A stretch of DNA of 64,000 bases from Alphaproteobacteria bacterium (GTDB lineage Bacteria; Pseudomonadota; Alphaproteobacteria; UBA828). The stretch is taken from assembly GCA_022826665.1 (NCBI GenBank), contig JAJDUK010000056.1:62001-126000 (forward strand). Direction: 5' to 3'. This document shows positions 8,093-16,627 of the stretch, one piece after another. The position numbers were made by a program, and so were the translations under genes. The first letter of the stretch is position 1, and the number at the start of each line of letters is the position of its first letter. Under the pieces are notes generated by a model. The model worked only from the letters and a program-made list of their open reading frames with translations. It searched no databases and was not told the DNA's origin.

Positions 8093-9378
8093 ACCACGCC
8101 CCTCCAAGTCCGCCTTATGTCTGCACGTCCGCAAAATTAAGACGTTATGGTTGGCATGGATCTCGATTCGATCTAAGGCGCTTCGCTCGCCCAATCAGGA
8201 AACCAGAGCATCTGCAATTGCAATTGACGAAAATCCGTACAGCACACTTCTCGCACTTCAGAGACAGTTGGCATCAGGTACGTTCCGGTTTGAGCCTCAG
8301 AGGGGAGCTCTGAAATCAAGAAAGGGAAAGAAACCACGCCCGCTGGTGATTTCTCCGCTTAACAACCGGATCGTCCAGAGGGCCATACTTGACACGCTTC
8401 AGAGCAACAAGCCTTCCATTAGAGAGCGTCTCGGATCGATACCCGATGTACTCTATACACCTACTTCGGTCGGCGGGATTCCAGAGAAAGGCTCATCCAA
8501 CGCTGTTCACTTGATCCGCGGCTCGATTGCCGCGGGAGCCACGCACTTTGTTCGGTCAGACATTAAAGACTTCTTTACACGTGTCAATACTGCTCAGTTG
8601 ATCACCACAATACAGGACGTTACCGGTGACGCCAACTTCACGAACTTGCTAAGGGATGGTCTTCGGGTAGAACTTGCCAATGCTGACAAGCCTGGAGTTC
8701 GCGAGTGGATACACCTAATTCCCAAACGAGATCATCGGTGTTGCGCAGGGTTCGAGCCTATCGGCATTTTGTGCAAACTTTGTGCTTCGAGAATTGGATG
8801 AGGACTTGAATCAGAGTAACTTGCTCATGGTTCGCTACATTGATGACTTCGTTATTTTGGCTCACTCAAGAGCAGCAGCCATGCGTGGATGGTCAACCGC
8901 TAAGGATTTATTGGCAAAGCTTGAGTTGGAAGCGCATGACCCTTCGCTAAATAACGAGAAGGCGTCTATGGGCCTTGTGTCTCAAGGGTTTGATTTTCTG
9001 TCCTATCGATTCAGTAGCAACGGTGTGGGCCTCTCTCGTTCAGTAAAATCCGTGATCTTGGAAAAGGTGGACAACACCATCGCGGATACCAAGAAGTCAA
9101 TTTCCGAAGGGTTCACGAAGCAGCGAAGGGCCGAAAGTCGATTAGCGCAATCTCTAGCCCATATAGACAGTCAAGTGCGTGGTTGGGGAGATAGTTTTAG
9201 AGATATCGATCGTAGAGTTGAATTCCAACAGTTAGATCAACAGATTGCTTCTCGTATCAGTGGACTTCTGGGATGGTATTCGAGGCAAACAAAGAGCCGC
9301 GAACCGGAAGAGAAAATGCGTGCGCTTGGGGTGGCGCTGCTCTACGACACGCCAGCCCCGGAAGCGCCTGCAGAATAG
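8076..9378 (+). pseudogene. Reverse transcriptase (RNA-directed DNA polymerase), interrupted by one +1 frame change near 8721-8726
   Basis: ORF 8076..8801 carries KKPRPLVISPLNNRIVQRAILDTLQ and HFVRSDIKDFFTRVN; the +1 frame from about 8723 reads N-E-I-I-GVAQGSSLSAFCANFVLRELDEDLNQSNLLMVRYIDDFVILAHS...NEKASMGLVSQGFDFLSYRF. Together these give RT motifs 1-7 with the YxDD box. Confidence 0.85.
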
Positions 9379-10223
9379 GGTACATTCGGCTCACGGGTAA
9401 CCTCCACCTCAGCGCCGAACCGTGCCAATCGTCGTTCCATGATCCGCACCGCCTCCGGGTTGTCGTCGACGAGGAGGCACGAGCGGCCGTGGCGGGCGGC
9501 GGCTTCGCCGAAGGTGCCGGAGCCCGCGAAGAAATCCAGCAGCCTGTCGCCCGGCGATGAGTGCACCTTGACGATGCGCTCCAGCAGCCCAAGCGGCTTC
9601 TGGGTGGCGTAGCCGGTCTTCTCCTTGCCCGTGGTGGGCACGATCGTGTGCCACCAGACGTCCGTCGGGGTCTTGCCGCGCGCGGCTTTCTCGGCCCCCA
9701 CCAGCGCCGGCGCCATGTAGGGGATTCGGTCCGCGGCGTCCAGGTGGAAGGTGTAGTGCGCCGGGTCCTTCGCGTACCAGAGGATGGTGTCGTGCTTGGC
9801 CGGCCAGCGCCGCTTCGGCCGCCCGCCGTAGTCGTAGGCCCAGACGATCTCGTTGATGAAACTCTCGCGCCCGAAGATGCCGTCCAGCAGCACCTTGCAG
9901 TAGTGCACCTCGCGGCAATCACTGTGAAAGAAGAGCGAGCCGCTCGCGGCCAGCACCCGGTGGGCCTCGATCAAGCGAGGCTCGAGGAAGGCTAGGTAGT
10001 CGTCGAAACTGTCTGCATAGCCGGTGGCGCCGAGCGTGGTTGTACGATAGCGCCGGCCCTGAAAGCCGATCCTGTCGCCCGCCTCGTCACGCTCCGTCCT
10101 GAGCGCGACCCGCGTCTGGGTTCGTCCGGTGTTGAAGGGCGGGTCGATATAGATCAGGTCGATGCTGCAGGCGTCGAGCGAGCGCAGAACCTCCAGATTG
10201 TCCGCGAGCACGATACGCAACAT
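9342..10223 (-). CDS. Site-specific DNA methyltransferase (beta-class N4-cytosine/N6-adenine type)
   Basis: IYIDPPFNTGRTQ (motif IV, DPPF) precedes ATQKPLGLLERIVKVHSSPGDRLLDFFAGSGTFGEAA (motif I, FAGSGT). Confidence 0.92.
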   Translation of the reverse strand: MLRIVLADNLEVLRSLDACSIDLIYIDPPFNTGRTQTRVALRTERDEAGDRIGFQGRRYRTTTLGATGYADSFDDYLAFLEPRLIEAHRVLAASGSLFFHSDCREVHYCKVLLDGIFGRESFINEIVWAYDYGGRPKRRWPAKHDTILWYAKDPAHYTFHLDAADRIPYMAPALVGAEKAARGKTPTDVWWHTIVPTTGKEKTGYATQKPLGLLERIVKVHSSPGDRLLDFFAGSGTFGEAAARHGRSCLLVDDNPEAVRIMERRLARFGAEVEVTREPNVPYSAGASGAGVS

Positions 10224-10376
10224 GGCGCGGCCGACTCCCGCACGATTCGGGGCAGACCCAAGGTGGCGCAGGGCCGCCCGCCGCGCAACGCTGCGGCGGT
10301 GGAGGTCGTCGTAATCAGGTGCGCCGGCGCGCCGCGGCCGGCGACCGGGCTAGGCGTACCGCAACCGGCGCCCGGC

Positions 10377-11774
10377 TTATGCGGTCAGTGCCTTCAGGCC
10401 GTCCTCGAAGAAGAAGGCCTCTTCGCCGAAGGCGGGTTCGAGCTGGTCGAGCCACGTGGCCTTCGGGTCGTAGCGCGCGAAGAAGGGCCGCCCGACCCAG
10501 TCGGGATCCCGCCCCTGCAGGAAGCGCAGCACGAAGACCTTCTCGCCCGCGACCTCTTGCACGCCCAGAACCTCGACCTTGCCCGGCGTCGCGCTCATGC
10601 TCGGGCCCCGGACCGTCCGCGCCAGGCCTGAGACCTGCTCGATCGCGCCCCGGAAGACTTCCCAGCAGCGCTCCAGCGGCACCTCGAAGTAGTGCCGCGG
10701 GCCCGTGTCGCGCTCTACGAACATGTAGTAGGGGATGACGCCGAGTCGCACCTGCTCGCGCCACATCTGGGCCCAGATGTCGGAGTCGTTGTTGATGTTG
10801 GCGAGCAGCGGCGCCTGGGCGCGGATCACCGCGCCGGTATCGCGGATGCGGCGGATCGCGTCCTGCACCACGTCGGTCCTGAGCTCCTGCCAGTGATTGA
10901 AGTGGGCCATGATCGCGATGTGACGGCCCGCAACGACGAGATCCTCGAACAGGCGCAGAAGATCGTCCGCATCCTCGTCGTGGACGAAGCGATGCGGCCA
11001 GAAGGTGAGCGCCTTGGTGCCGATCCGGATGTTCTGCACATGGGCCAACGCCGGATCGTCGATGAAGGCCCTAAGATAACCCTCCATCACCCGGGTCTTC
11101 ATAATCATCGGGTCGCCGCCGGTGAAAAGAACGTCCGAGATGTTGGGGTGGTCGGCGAGATAACGGTGCATGTTGACCGCATCCTTTGACGCGATCTTCA
11201 GCTCCTTATCGCCCACGAATTGCGCCCAGCGGAAGCAGAAGGTGCAGTAGGCGTGACAGGTCTGACCCTGGCTCGGGAAGAACAGCATTGTCTCGCGATA
11301 CTTGTGCTGGAGTCCTTCCAGAGTCTCGCCTTCTTCCTGCGGAATGTTGAGCTCGCGTTGTCCGGCCGGATGCGGATTGAGGCGCGCGCGAATGTCGGCG
11401 GCCGCCCCCTCGACTTCCTGCGGCGTGGCGTCGCGGGTCATGAGATCAGCGATCCGGCTGAAGTCGCCGCCCTCCAGCATTCCCCGCTGCGGGAACACCA
11501 GCCGGTAGACCGGGTCGTCCGGAATCCGGTCCCAGTCGATCAGGTGCTCGATCACATAGCGGTTGGTTCGAAACGGCAGCACGGCGCTGACGACTTTCAT
11601 GTCGAACAAGTCATCGTCCGTGACGTTACCGTACTGAGAAATCGAATCGAGATTTCTCCGGGTCAGCGCCTTGAATTTGCCGTCCGGTGGCGCGACGACT
11701 TTCAGATCACGAAGACGGTTCGCGCCCGGCCCTTCTCGAAGAGCCGCCGACCCCGGGATCGTATCAATATTCAC
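10377..11774 (-). CDS. KamA family radical SAM protein (lysine/glutamate 2,3-aminomutase type)
   Basis: 465 aa; CHAYCTFCFRWAQF gives the CxxxCxxC cluster; DVLFTGGDPMIMKTRV and FEVPL motifs of the KamA family. Confidence 0.9.
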   Translation of the reverse strand: MNIDTIPGSAALREGPGANRLRDLKVVAPPDGKFKALTRRNLDSISQYGNVTDDDLFDMKVVSAVLPFRTNRYVIEHLIDWDRIPDDPVYRLVFPQRGMLEGGDFSRIADLMTRDATPQEVEGAAADIRARLNPHPAGQRELNIPQEEGETLEGLQHKYRETMLFFPSQGQTCHAYCTFCFRWAQFVGDKELKIASKDAVNMHRYLADHPNISDVLFTGGDPMIMKTRVMEGYLRAFIDDPALAHVQNIRIGTKALTFWPHRFVHDEDADDLLRLFEDLVVAGRHIAIMAHFNHWQELRTDVVQDAIRRIRDTGAVIRAQAPLLANINNDSDIWAQMWREQVRLGVIPYYMFVERDTGPRHYFEVPLERCWEVFRGAIEQVSGLARTVRGPSMSATPGKVEVLGVQEVAGEKVFVLRFLQGRDPDWVGRPFFARYDPKATWLDQLEPAFGEEAFFFEDGLKALTA

Positions 11775-11812
11775 TGTTGCGTCTCCTTAGGGTCATTAGG
11801 TTTTATTACTCT

Positions 11813-11848
11813 TTCACCTTTTATAGCACATCGCGTCCAAAAGGTGAA
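11813..11848. promoter_or_regulatory. Perfect 10-bp inverted repeat in the kamA-like/SBP divergent intergenic region
   Basis: TTCACCTTTT (11813-11822) and AAAAGGTGAA (11839-11848) with a 16-nt spacer, between start codons at 11774 (-) and 12012 (+). Confidence 0.5.
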
Positions 11849-12011
11849 GGTTTGGGCTTGGCGGGCGGCGCGCGTCCCTGGGCTCGGCGCGGCCCCGCCC
11901 GGGCAGGGGCGGCGTTGACACGGTCCTCGCTTGATATGCATGGTTGCCTCACGGGAGGGCAGCGGGCCTTCGATGCGTCGCTGCGACAATGAAGAACGGG
12001 AGGCTTCACAC

Positions 12012-13205
12012 ATGAAAATGATGAAAGTGCCTTGCGTCGCACTCGGATTGGTCGCTGCGACATCATTGGGCTTCAGCCATCAGGCGGCCGCAGACGAAGA
12101 TCCGATCGTCATCGGCGCCGCCGTTGCGTTGAGCGGATTCGTCGCACCGTACGATGACGGCCCGCAGAAGGCGGCCCAGCTTGCCGTCAAGGTCATCAAC
12201 GAGCGGGGCGGCGTGCTTGGCCGTCAGATCGAGATGGTCTTCGCGGATACGAAGTCGGACATCGCCCACGGCGCCAACGCCGGCCTCGAGGTGCTCGACC
12301 AGGGCGCGCAGATGGTGCTCGTGACCTGCGACTACGACTTCGGCGGCGGTGCCGCGTCGGTCGCCAACGCGCGCGGCATCATCGCGTTCTCAAGCTGTGC
12401 CGCCGATCCCAAGTTCGGCGTGCAGGGCATCGGGCCATACGCCTTCACCATGTCGATCGGAACGCCCGGCCAGGGCGCCCTCATGGCGGAGTGGGGTTAC
12501 AACAACCAGGGCTATCGCACCGCCTACATGCTGGTCGACCCGACCGTGGAATTCGACGTGTCCCTGTGCCGCTCGTTCAAGGAGCGGTGGATCGAGATCG
12601 CGGGCGAGGACTCGTTCCTCGGCGAAGACACGTTCCAGAACAACGACCCATCCATCGCCTCCCAGATCACGCGGCTGAAGGCGCTCGATCCGCAGCCTGA
12701 TGCGATCATGTACTGTTCCTATCCCCCTGGTGGCGCGGCTGCCCTCAAGCAGCTACGTGCCGCAGGCGTGAACATTCCGATGCTGAGCGGCGAGGGCATG
12801 GGCGGCAACTACTGGCTCGACGCGGTGCCGAACTTGAGCGGCCTCTACTACGCGATCTACGGCTCGATCTTCGGCGACGATCCGCGCCCGGAAATCAACG
12901 AGGTGCTCGATAAGTTCATCGAGATGCATGGCGGACCGCCCGCGACCGGCCAGATGTACACCGGCTACGCCGCCATCGAGACCTGGGCCCAGGCCGTCGA
13001 GAAGGCCGGGTCGCTGGACGGTGATGCGGTGCGCGAGGTGCTGGAGAGCTACACCGACGAGCCCTCCCTGGTCGGGGCGACGACCTATACGCCGGAGCTT
13101 CACATGAGCGTGACCCGGCCGATGACGATCATGCAGGTGCAAGACGGCAAGCACAGCGCCATCGGTGTGTTCCGTCCGACCAAGGCCGCCTCGATCGTCT
13201 TCTGA
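12012..13205 (+). CDS. ABC transporter substrate-binding protein (branched-chain amino acid/amide type)
   Basis: MKMMKVPCVALGLVAATSLGFSHQAAADEDPIVIGAAVALSGFVAPYDDGPQKAAQLAVKVINERGGVLGR: signal peptide plus Peripla_BP_6-like start. Confidence 0.92.
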   Translation: MKMMKVPCVALGLVAATSLGFSHQAAADEDPIVIGAAVALSGFVAPYDDGPQKAAQLAVKVINERGGVLGRQIEMVFADTKSDIAHGANAGLEVLDQGAQMVLVTCDYDFGGGAASVANARGIIAFSSCAADPKFGVQGIGPYAFTMSIGTPGQGALMAEWGYNNQGYRTAYMLVDPTVEFDVSLCRSFKERWIEIAGEDSFLGEDTFQNNDPSIASQITRLKALDPQPDAIMYCSYPPGGAAALKQLRAAGVNIPMLSGEGMGGNYWLDAVPNLSGLYYAIYGSIFGDDPRPEINEVLDKFIEMHGGPPATGQMYTGYAAIETWAQAVEKAGSLDGDAVREVLESYTDEPSLVGATTYTPELHMSVTRPMTIMQVQDGKHSAIGVFRPTKAASIVF

Positions 13206-13237
13206 TCCGCCACGAAGGAGATCGTCGGCGGGAGGAC

Positions 13238-13984
13238 ATGCAGAGCGTGCGTGCCGCTGATAGCGGGACGCTGGAAGCGCGAGACGTTCATGTGCGGTTC
13301 GAAGGCGTTCGTGCGATCAGCGGCGCGAGCCTGCATTTGGGTCAGAACGAAATTCTCGGCCTCATCGGGCCGAACGGTGCGGGCAAGACCACCCTCGTCA
13401 ACGTCCTGACCGGGTTTCAAAGACCGGACAAGGGCAGCGTGTGGCTCTCCGGCCGGAACGTAACCGGGCGAACGCCGTTTCAGTTGGCGCGGGACGGGGT
13501 GGCGCGGACCTTTCAGGGAGTCCGTCTCTTCGGCGGTCTCAGCGTATTTCAAAACGTGGAAGCGGGCGCGCTCGGCGTCGGTCTCGGCGGCCACCGGGCG
13601 CGCGAACGCGCGGACGAAGTCTTGCAATGGCTCAATCTGGCTTCCCAGGCTATGGCGCGAGCCGATGCCCTGCCTTTCGGGGAAGAGCGGCGTGTCGGCA
13701 TCGCCCGTGCTCTCGCCATGCGCCCGCGCTTCCTTCTGCTTGATGAGCCGGCCGCCGGACTCAACGAGCGAGAGTGCGACGAGTTGCGGGAGGTCATCCG
13801 CGATATCCGCCGCCGCCTGGACTGCGGCGTGCTGCTGATCGAACACAACATGGCCGTCATCATGGGCCTCTGCGACCGCATCCACGTGCTCGATCAGGGT
13901 CGCTCCATTGCCGAGGGGGCGCCCTCAGACATTCGCGCGAACTCCGATGTCAAGAGGGCCTATCTCGGCGAGGACTTCGTGTAG
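13238..13984 (+). CDS. ABC transporter ATP-binding protein (LivG-like)
   Basis: GPNGAGKTTLVNVLTGF Walker A, RFLLLDEPAAGL Walker B, LivG-like GVARTFQGVRLF. Confidence 0.93.
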   Translation: MQSVRAADSGTLEARDVHVRFEGVRAISGASLHLGQNEILGLIGPNGAGKTTLVNVLTGFQRPDKGSVWLSGRNVTGRTPFQLARDGVARTFQGVRLFGGLSVFQNVEAGALGVGLGGHRARERADEVLQWLNLASQAMARADALPFGEERRVGIARALAMRPRFLLLDEPAAGLNERECDELREVIRDIRRRLDCGVLLIEHNMAVIMGLCDRIHVLDQGRSIAEGAPSDIRANSDVKRAYLGEDFV

Positions 13985-13987
13985 CCC

Positions 13988-14707
13988 GTGCTGGCAACCG
14001 AGGAACTGAGCGTCACCTACGGCAACATCCTGGCGTTGGGTGGCGTCTCCCTTCGTATCGAAGAGCGCGAGATCGTGTCCGTCATCGGGCCGAACGGCGC
14101 CGGCAAGTCGTCGCTGCTCAATGCGATCGCCGGCGTCGTGCCGGTCGCTTCGGGCAGCATCGAGTTCGAGGGCCAGACGATCGCGGGCACCGCGCCCGAA
14201 GAGCTCGTGCGTCTGGGCATTTCTCTGGTTCCGGAAGGGCGGCACATCTTTGGGGGTCTCACGGTTGCCGAGAACATACGCATCGGCGCTGTCGCACGCC
14301 GCGACCGCAACGCGATCGACGGCGACGTGGAGCGCGTGCTCGCCATGTTTCCCGTGCTTCGCGAGCGCCTGCGTCAGCCGGCGGGCAAGCTCTCCGGCGG
14401 TGAGCAGCAGATGCTCGCGATCGGACGTGCCCTGCTGGCACGGCCTCGCCTGCTTTTGATCGACGAACCCTCGCTCGGCCTGGCACCCCTCGTCGTCAGC
14501 GAGGTCTACCGCGCGATCGCCGATCTTCGTGCAGAGGGCGTGACCATTCTCATCGTGGAGCAGAGCGCGACACGGGCGCTTGAAGCTGCGGACCGCACCT
14601 ACGTGCTGGCCTCCGGCAGCATCGTGATGGCCGGTGACGCGGCGGAGTTGCGTGCGGAAGAGGGCTTTGAGGACGCCTATTTCGGCTACAAGGCGCGCGA
14701 CCCATGA
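13988..14707 (+). CDS. ABC transporter ATP-binding protein (LivF-like)
   Basis: GPNGAGKSSLLNAIAG, LSGGEQQMLAIGRALLARPRLLLIDEPSLGLAP; GTG start. Confidence 0.93.
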   Translation: MLATEELSVTYGNILALGGVSLRIEEREIVSVIGPNGAGKSSLLNAIAGVVPVASGSIEFEGQTIAGTAPEELVRLGISLVPEGRHIFGGLTVAENIRIGAVARRDRNAIDGDVERVLAMFPVLRERLRQPAGKLSGGEQQMLAIGRALLARPRLLLIDEPSLGLAPLVVSEVYRAIADLRAEGVTILIVEQSATRALEAADRTYVLASGSIVMAGDAAELRAEEGFEDAYFGYKARDP

Positions 14708-15588
14708 CGTTCGTCCTGCAGAACATCGTGGATGCGATCAGTCTAGGTGCGCTCTATGCGCTGACCGCGCTCGGTATCGGGCTGATCTTCGGCATCATGC
14801 GCCTGATCAACTTTGCCCATGGCGAGTTGATCATGCTGGGCGCCTATGCGCTGTTTTTCACCTTCGGCATGCACGAGGCCATCATGGGGCTCGTGGCCAT
14901 GGCTCTCGTGATCGTTGCGGCGATCGTGATGGAACGGGTCGCATTCCGGCCGCTGCGGCGCGCCAACCCGGCAACGCTCCTGATCGCGTCATTCGCGCTC
15001 GCTTATTTCCTCCAGCACCTCGTTCTCCTGATTTTCGGTGCGCGCCCCAAGAGCGTCACGTTCCTCTACGAGCTGAGCGAGTATTTCGTCGTCGAGGGCT
15101 TGCGCATTCCGAAGCTCCAGGTGGTGACTATAGCGATTACCATCGTGCTGCTGGTCGGACTGGTCGTCTTCTTCCGCCGCAGCAGCATCGGCACGCAGAT
15201 GCGCGCCGCCGCCGAGGACTTCGGCATGGCGCGACTCGTGGGCGTGCGTGCCAACTCCGTCATCGCAATCGCCTTCCTTCTCAGCGGGGTGCTCGCCGGG
15301 ATCATCTCGCTGCTCTACGTGGTGCAGACGGGAACGCTCACCCCGCGGATGGGCGTCAGCTTGGTGCTCGTTGCCTTTGTCGCCACCGTGATCGGCGGCA
15401 TGGGCAGCCTGGTCGGTGCGGCCGTCGGCGGTCTCGTGGTCGGCGTTCTGACGGTGGCGTTGCAGGCGGTCCTTACAGTCGAGCTCAGGCCCTATCGCGA
15501 TGCCTTCGTGTTCGCGGTTCTGATCGGCTTCCTCTTGGTTCGTCCGCAGGGCCTGCTGCGCGGCCGCAGCGCGCGGGAGCGCATCTAG
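14704..15588 (+). CDS. Branched-chain amino acid-type ABC permease (LivH-like)
   Basis: LGALYALTALGIGLIFGIMRLINFAHGELIMLGAY is the LivH hallmark; 4-bp overlap with the LivF-like gene. Confidence 0.93.
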   Translation: MTFVLQNIVDAISLGALYALTALGIGLIFGIMRLINFAHGELIMLGAYALFFTFGMHEAIMGLVAMALVIVAAIVMERVAFRPLRRANPATLLIASFALAYFLQHLVLLIFGARPKSVTFLYELSEYFVVEGLRIPKLQVVTIAITIVLLVGLVVFFRRSSIGTQMRAAAEDFGMARLVGVRANSVIAIAFLLSGVLAGIISLLYVVQTGTLTPRMGVSLVLVAFVATVIGGMGSLVGAAVGGLVVGVLTVALQAVLTVELRPYRDAFVFAVLIGFLLVRPQGLLRGRSARERI

Positions 15589-15591
15589 CCG

Positions 15592-16617
15592 ATGGTCGGC
15601 CGGGTGGAAAAGACCGCGAGGCTGATCTGGCCGGTTCTCTCCCTCGCGCTCGTTTTGGTCGTCCTGGCCGCTCTCCTTTCGCTCGGGCCGATGCCCCTGC
15701 AACGCACGGCGACCGAGGCGTTCATCCGGCTGATCGTCGTCATCGGGCTCTACATTTTCATCGGGAACTCCGGGATCCTCTCCTTCGGGCACGTGAGCTT
15801 CATGGCCATCGGCGCCTACGGGTCCGCCTTGCTGACCATCCCGCCCAACATGAAGAAGATCGTTCTCGATCTGCCTCCCTTCCTGACGGCCCTGCAGTTG
15901 CCGACGATCCCCGCGGCTTTGATCGCGGGAACGCTCTCGACCGTCTTCGCCTTCGTCATCGGCGTGCCGCTGATGCGTCTCTCGGGCATCTCGGCCGCGA
16001 TGGGCACCTTCGCCTCGCTCGCCATCGTCTACGTGGTGATCTCCAACTGGAAAGAGGTGACCGGAGGAGCGAGCGCCCTGATCGGGTTGCCGGTCTACAC
16101 GGACATCTGGGTCGCCTTGATCTATGCGCTGCTCGCGCTTGGGCTGGCCTACGCCTACCAGGAGTCCCGCTACGGGAGGCGCCTGCGCGCTTCGCGCGAG
16201 AACGAGGTCGCAGCGCTGGCGACCGGCATCAATGTGCGGCGGGAGCGGCTGATCGCGTTCGTCTTCAGCGCCTTTATCGTGGGTTTCGGCGGCGTACTGC
16301 ACGCGCATTTCATCGGTGTTCTGTCGTCGAGCTCGTTCTATCTGGACGTCACGTTCATCACCCTGGCCATGCTGGTGATCGGCGGCATGAACAGCCTGGC
16401 CGGCGCGGTGACGGGAACCATCGTGGTGAGCGTGCTCGGCGAGCTTCTGCGCCTGATCGAAGCCGGTTTCGACATCGGTACGTTGCACCTGGCGGCGCCG
16501 CGCGGCTTGCGCGAGGTCGGGCTATCATTCTTGATGCTCATGATTCTGCTGTTTCGCCCGCAAGGACTGACGTCGGGTCGGGAGATCGCATGGCCGCTCG
16601 CACCCAAGGCGGGCTGA
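15592..16617 (+). CDS. Branched-chain amino acid-type ABC permease (LivM-like)
   Basis: NSGILSFGHVSFMAIGAYGSALLT and RASRENEVAALATGINVRRERLIAFVFSAF motifs. Confidence 0.93.
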   Translation: MVGRVEKTARLIWPVLSLALVLVVLAALLSLGPMPLQRTATEAFIRLIVVIGLYIFIGNSGILSFGHVSFMAIGAYGSALLTIPPNMKKIVLDLPPFLTALQLPTIPAALIAGTLSTVFAFVIGVPLMRLSGISAAMGTFASLAIVYVVISNWKEVTGGASALIGLPVYTDIWVALIYALLALGLAYAYQESRYGRRLRASRENEVAALATGINVRRERLIAFVFSAFIVGFGGVLHAHFIGVLSSSSFYLDVTFITLAMLVIGGMNSLAGAVTGTIVVSVLGELLRLIEAGFDIGTLHLAAPRGLREVGLSFLMLMILLFRPQGLTSGREIAWPLAPKAG

Positions 16618-16627
16618 AGGAGGTCAC

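Noticed and set aside
8721-8727. Programmed -1 frameshift in the RT at cccaaac
   Set aside because: The phase needed is +1 (or -2). CCC|AAA|CGA is not an in-phase X XXY YYZ heptamer; only a +1 slip at CCC-A or an indel explains it.
8076-9400. Group II intron
   Set aside because: The C-terminal VRGWGDSFRDIDRRVEFQQLDQQI segment vaguely recalls maturase thumb sequence. I could not see a domain V-like hairpin, an HNH domain or intron boundaries; not fully excluded.
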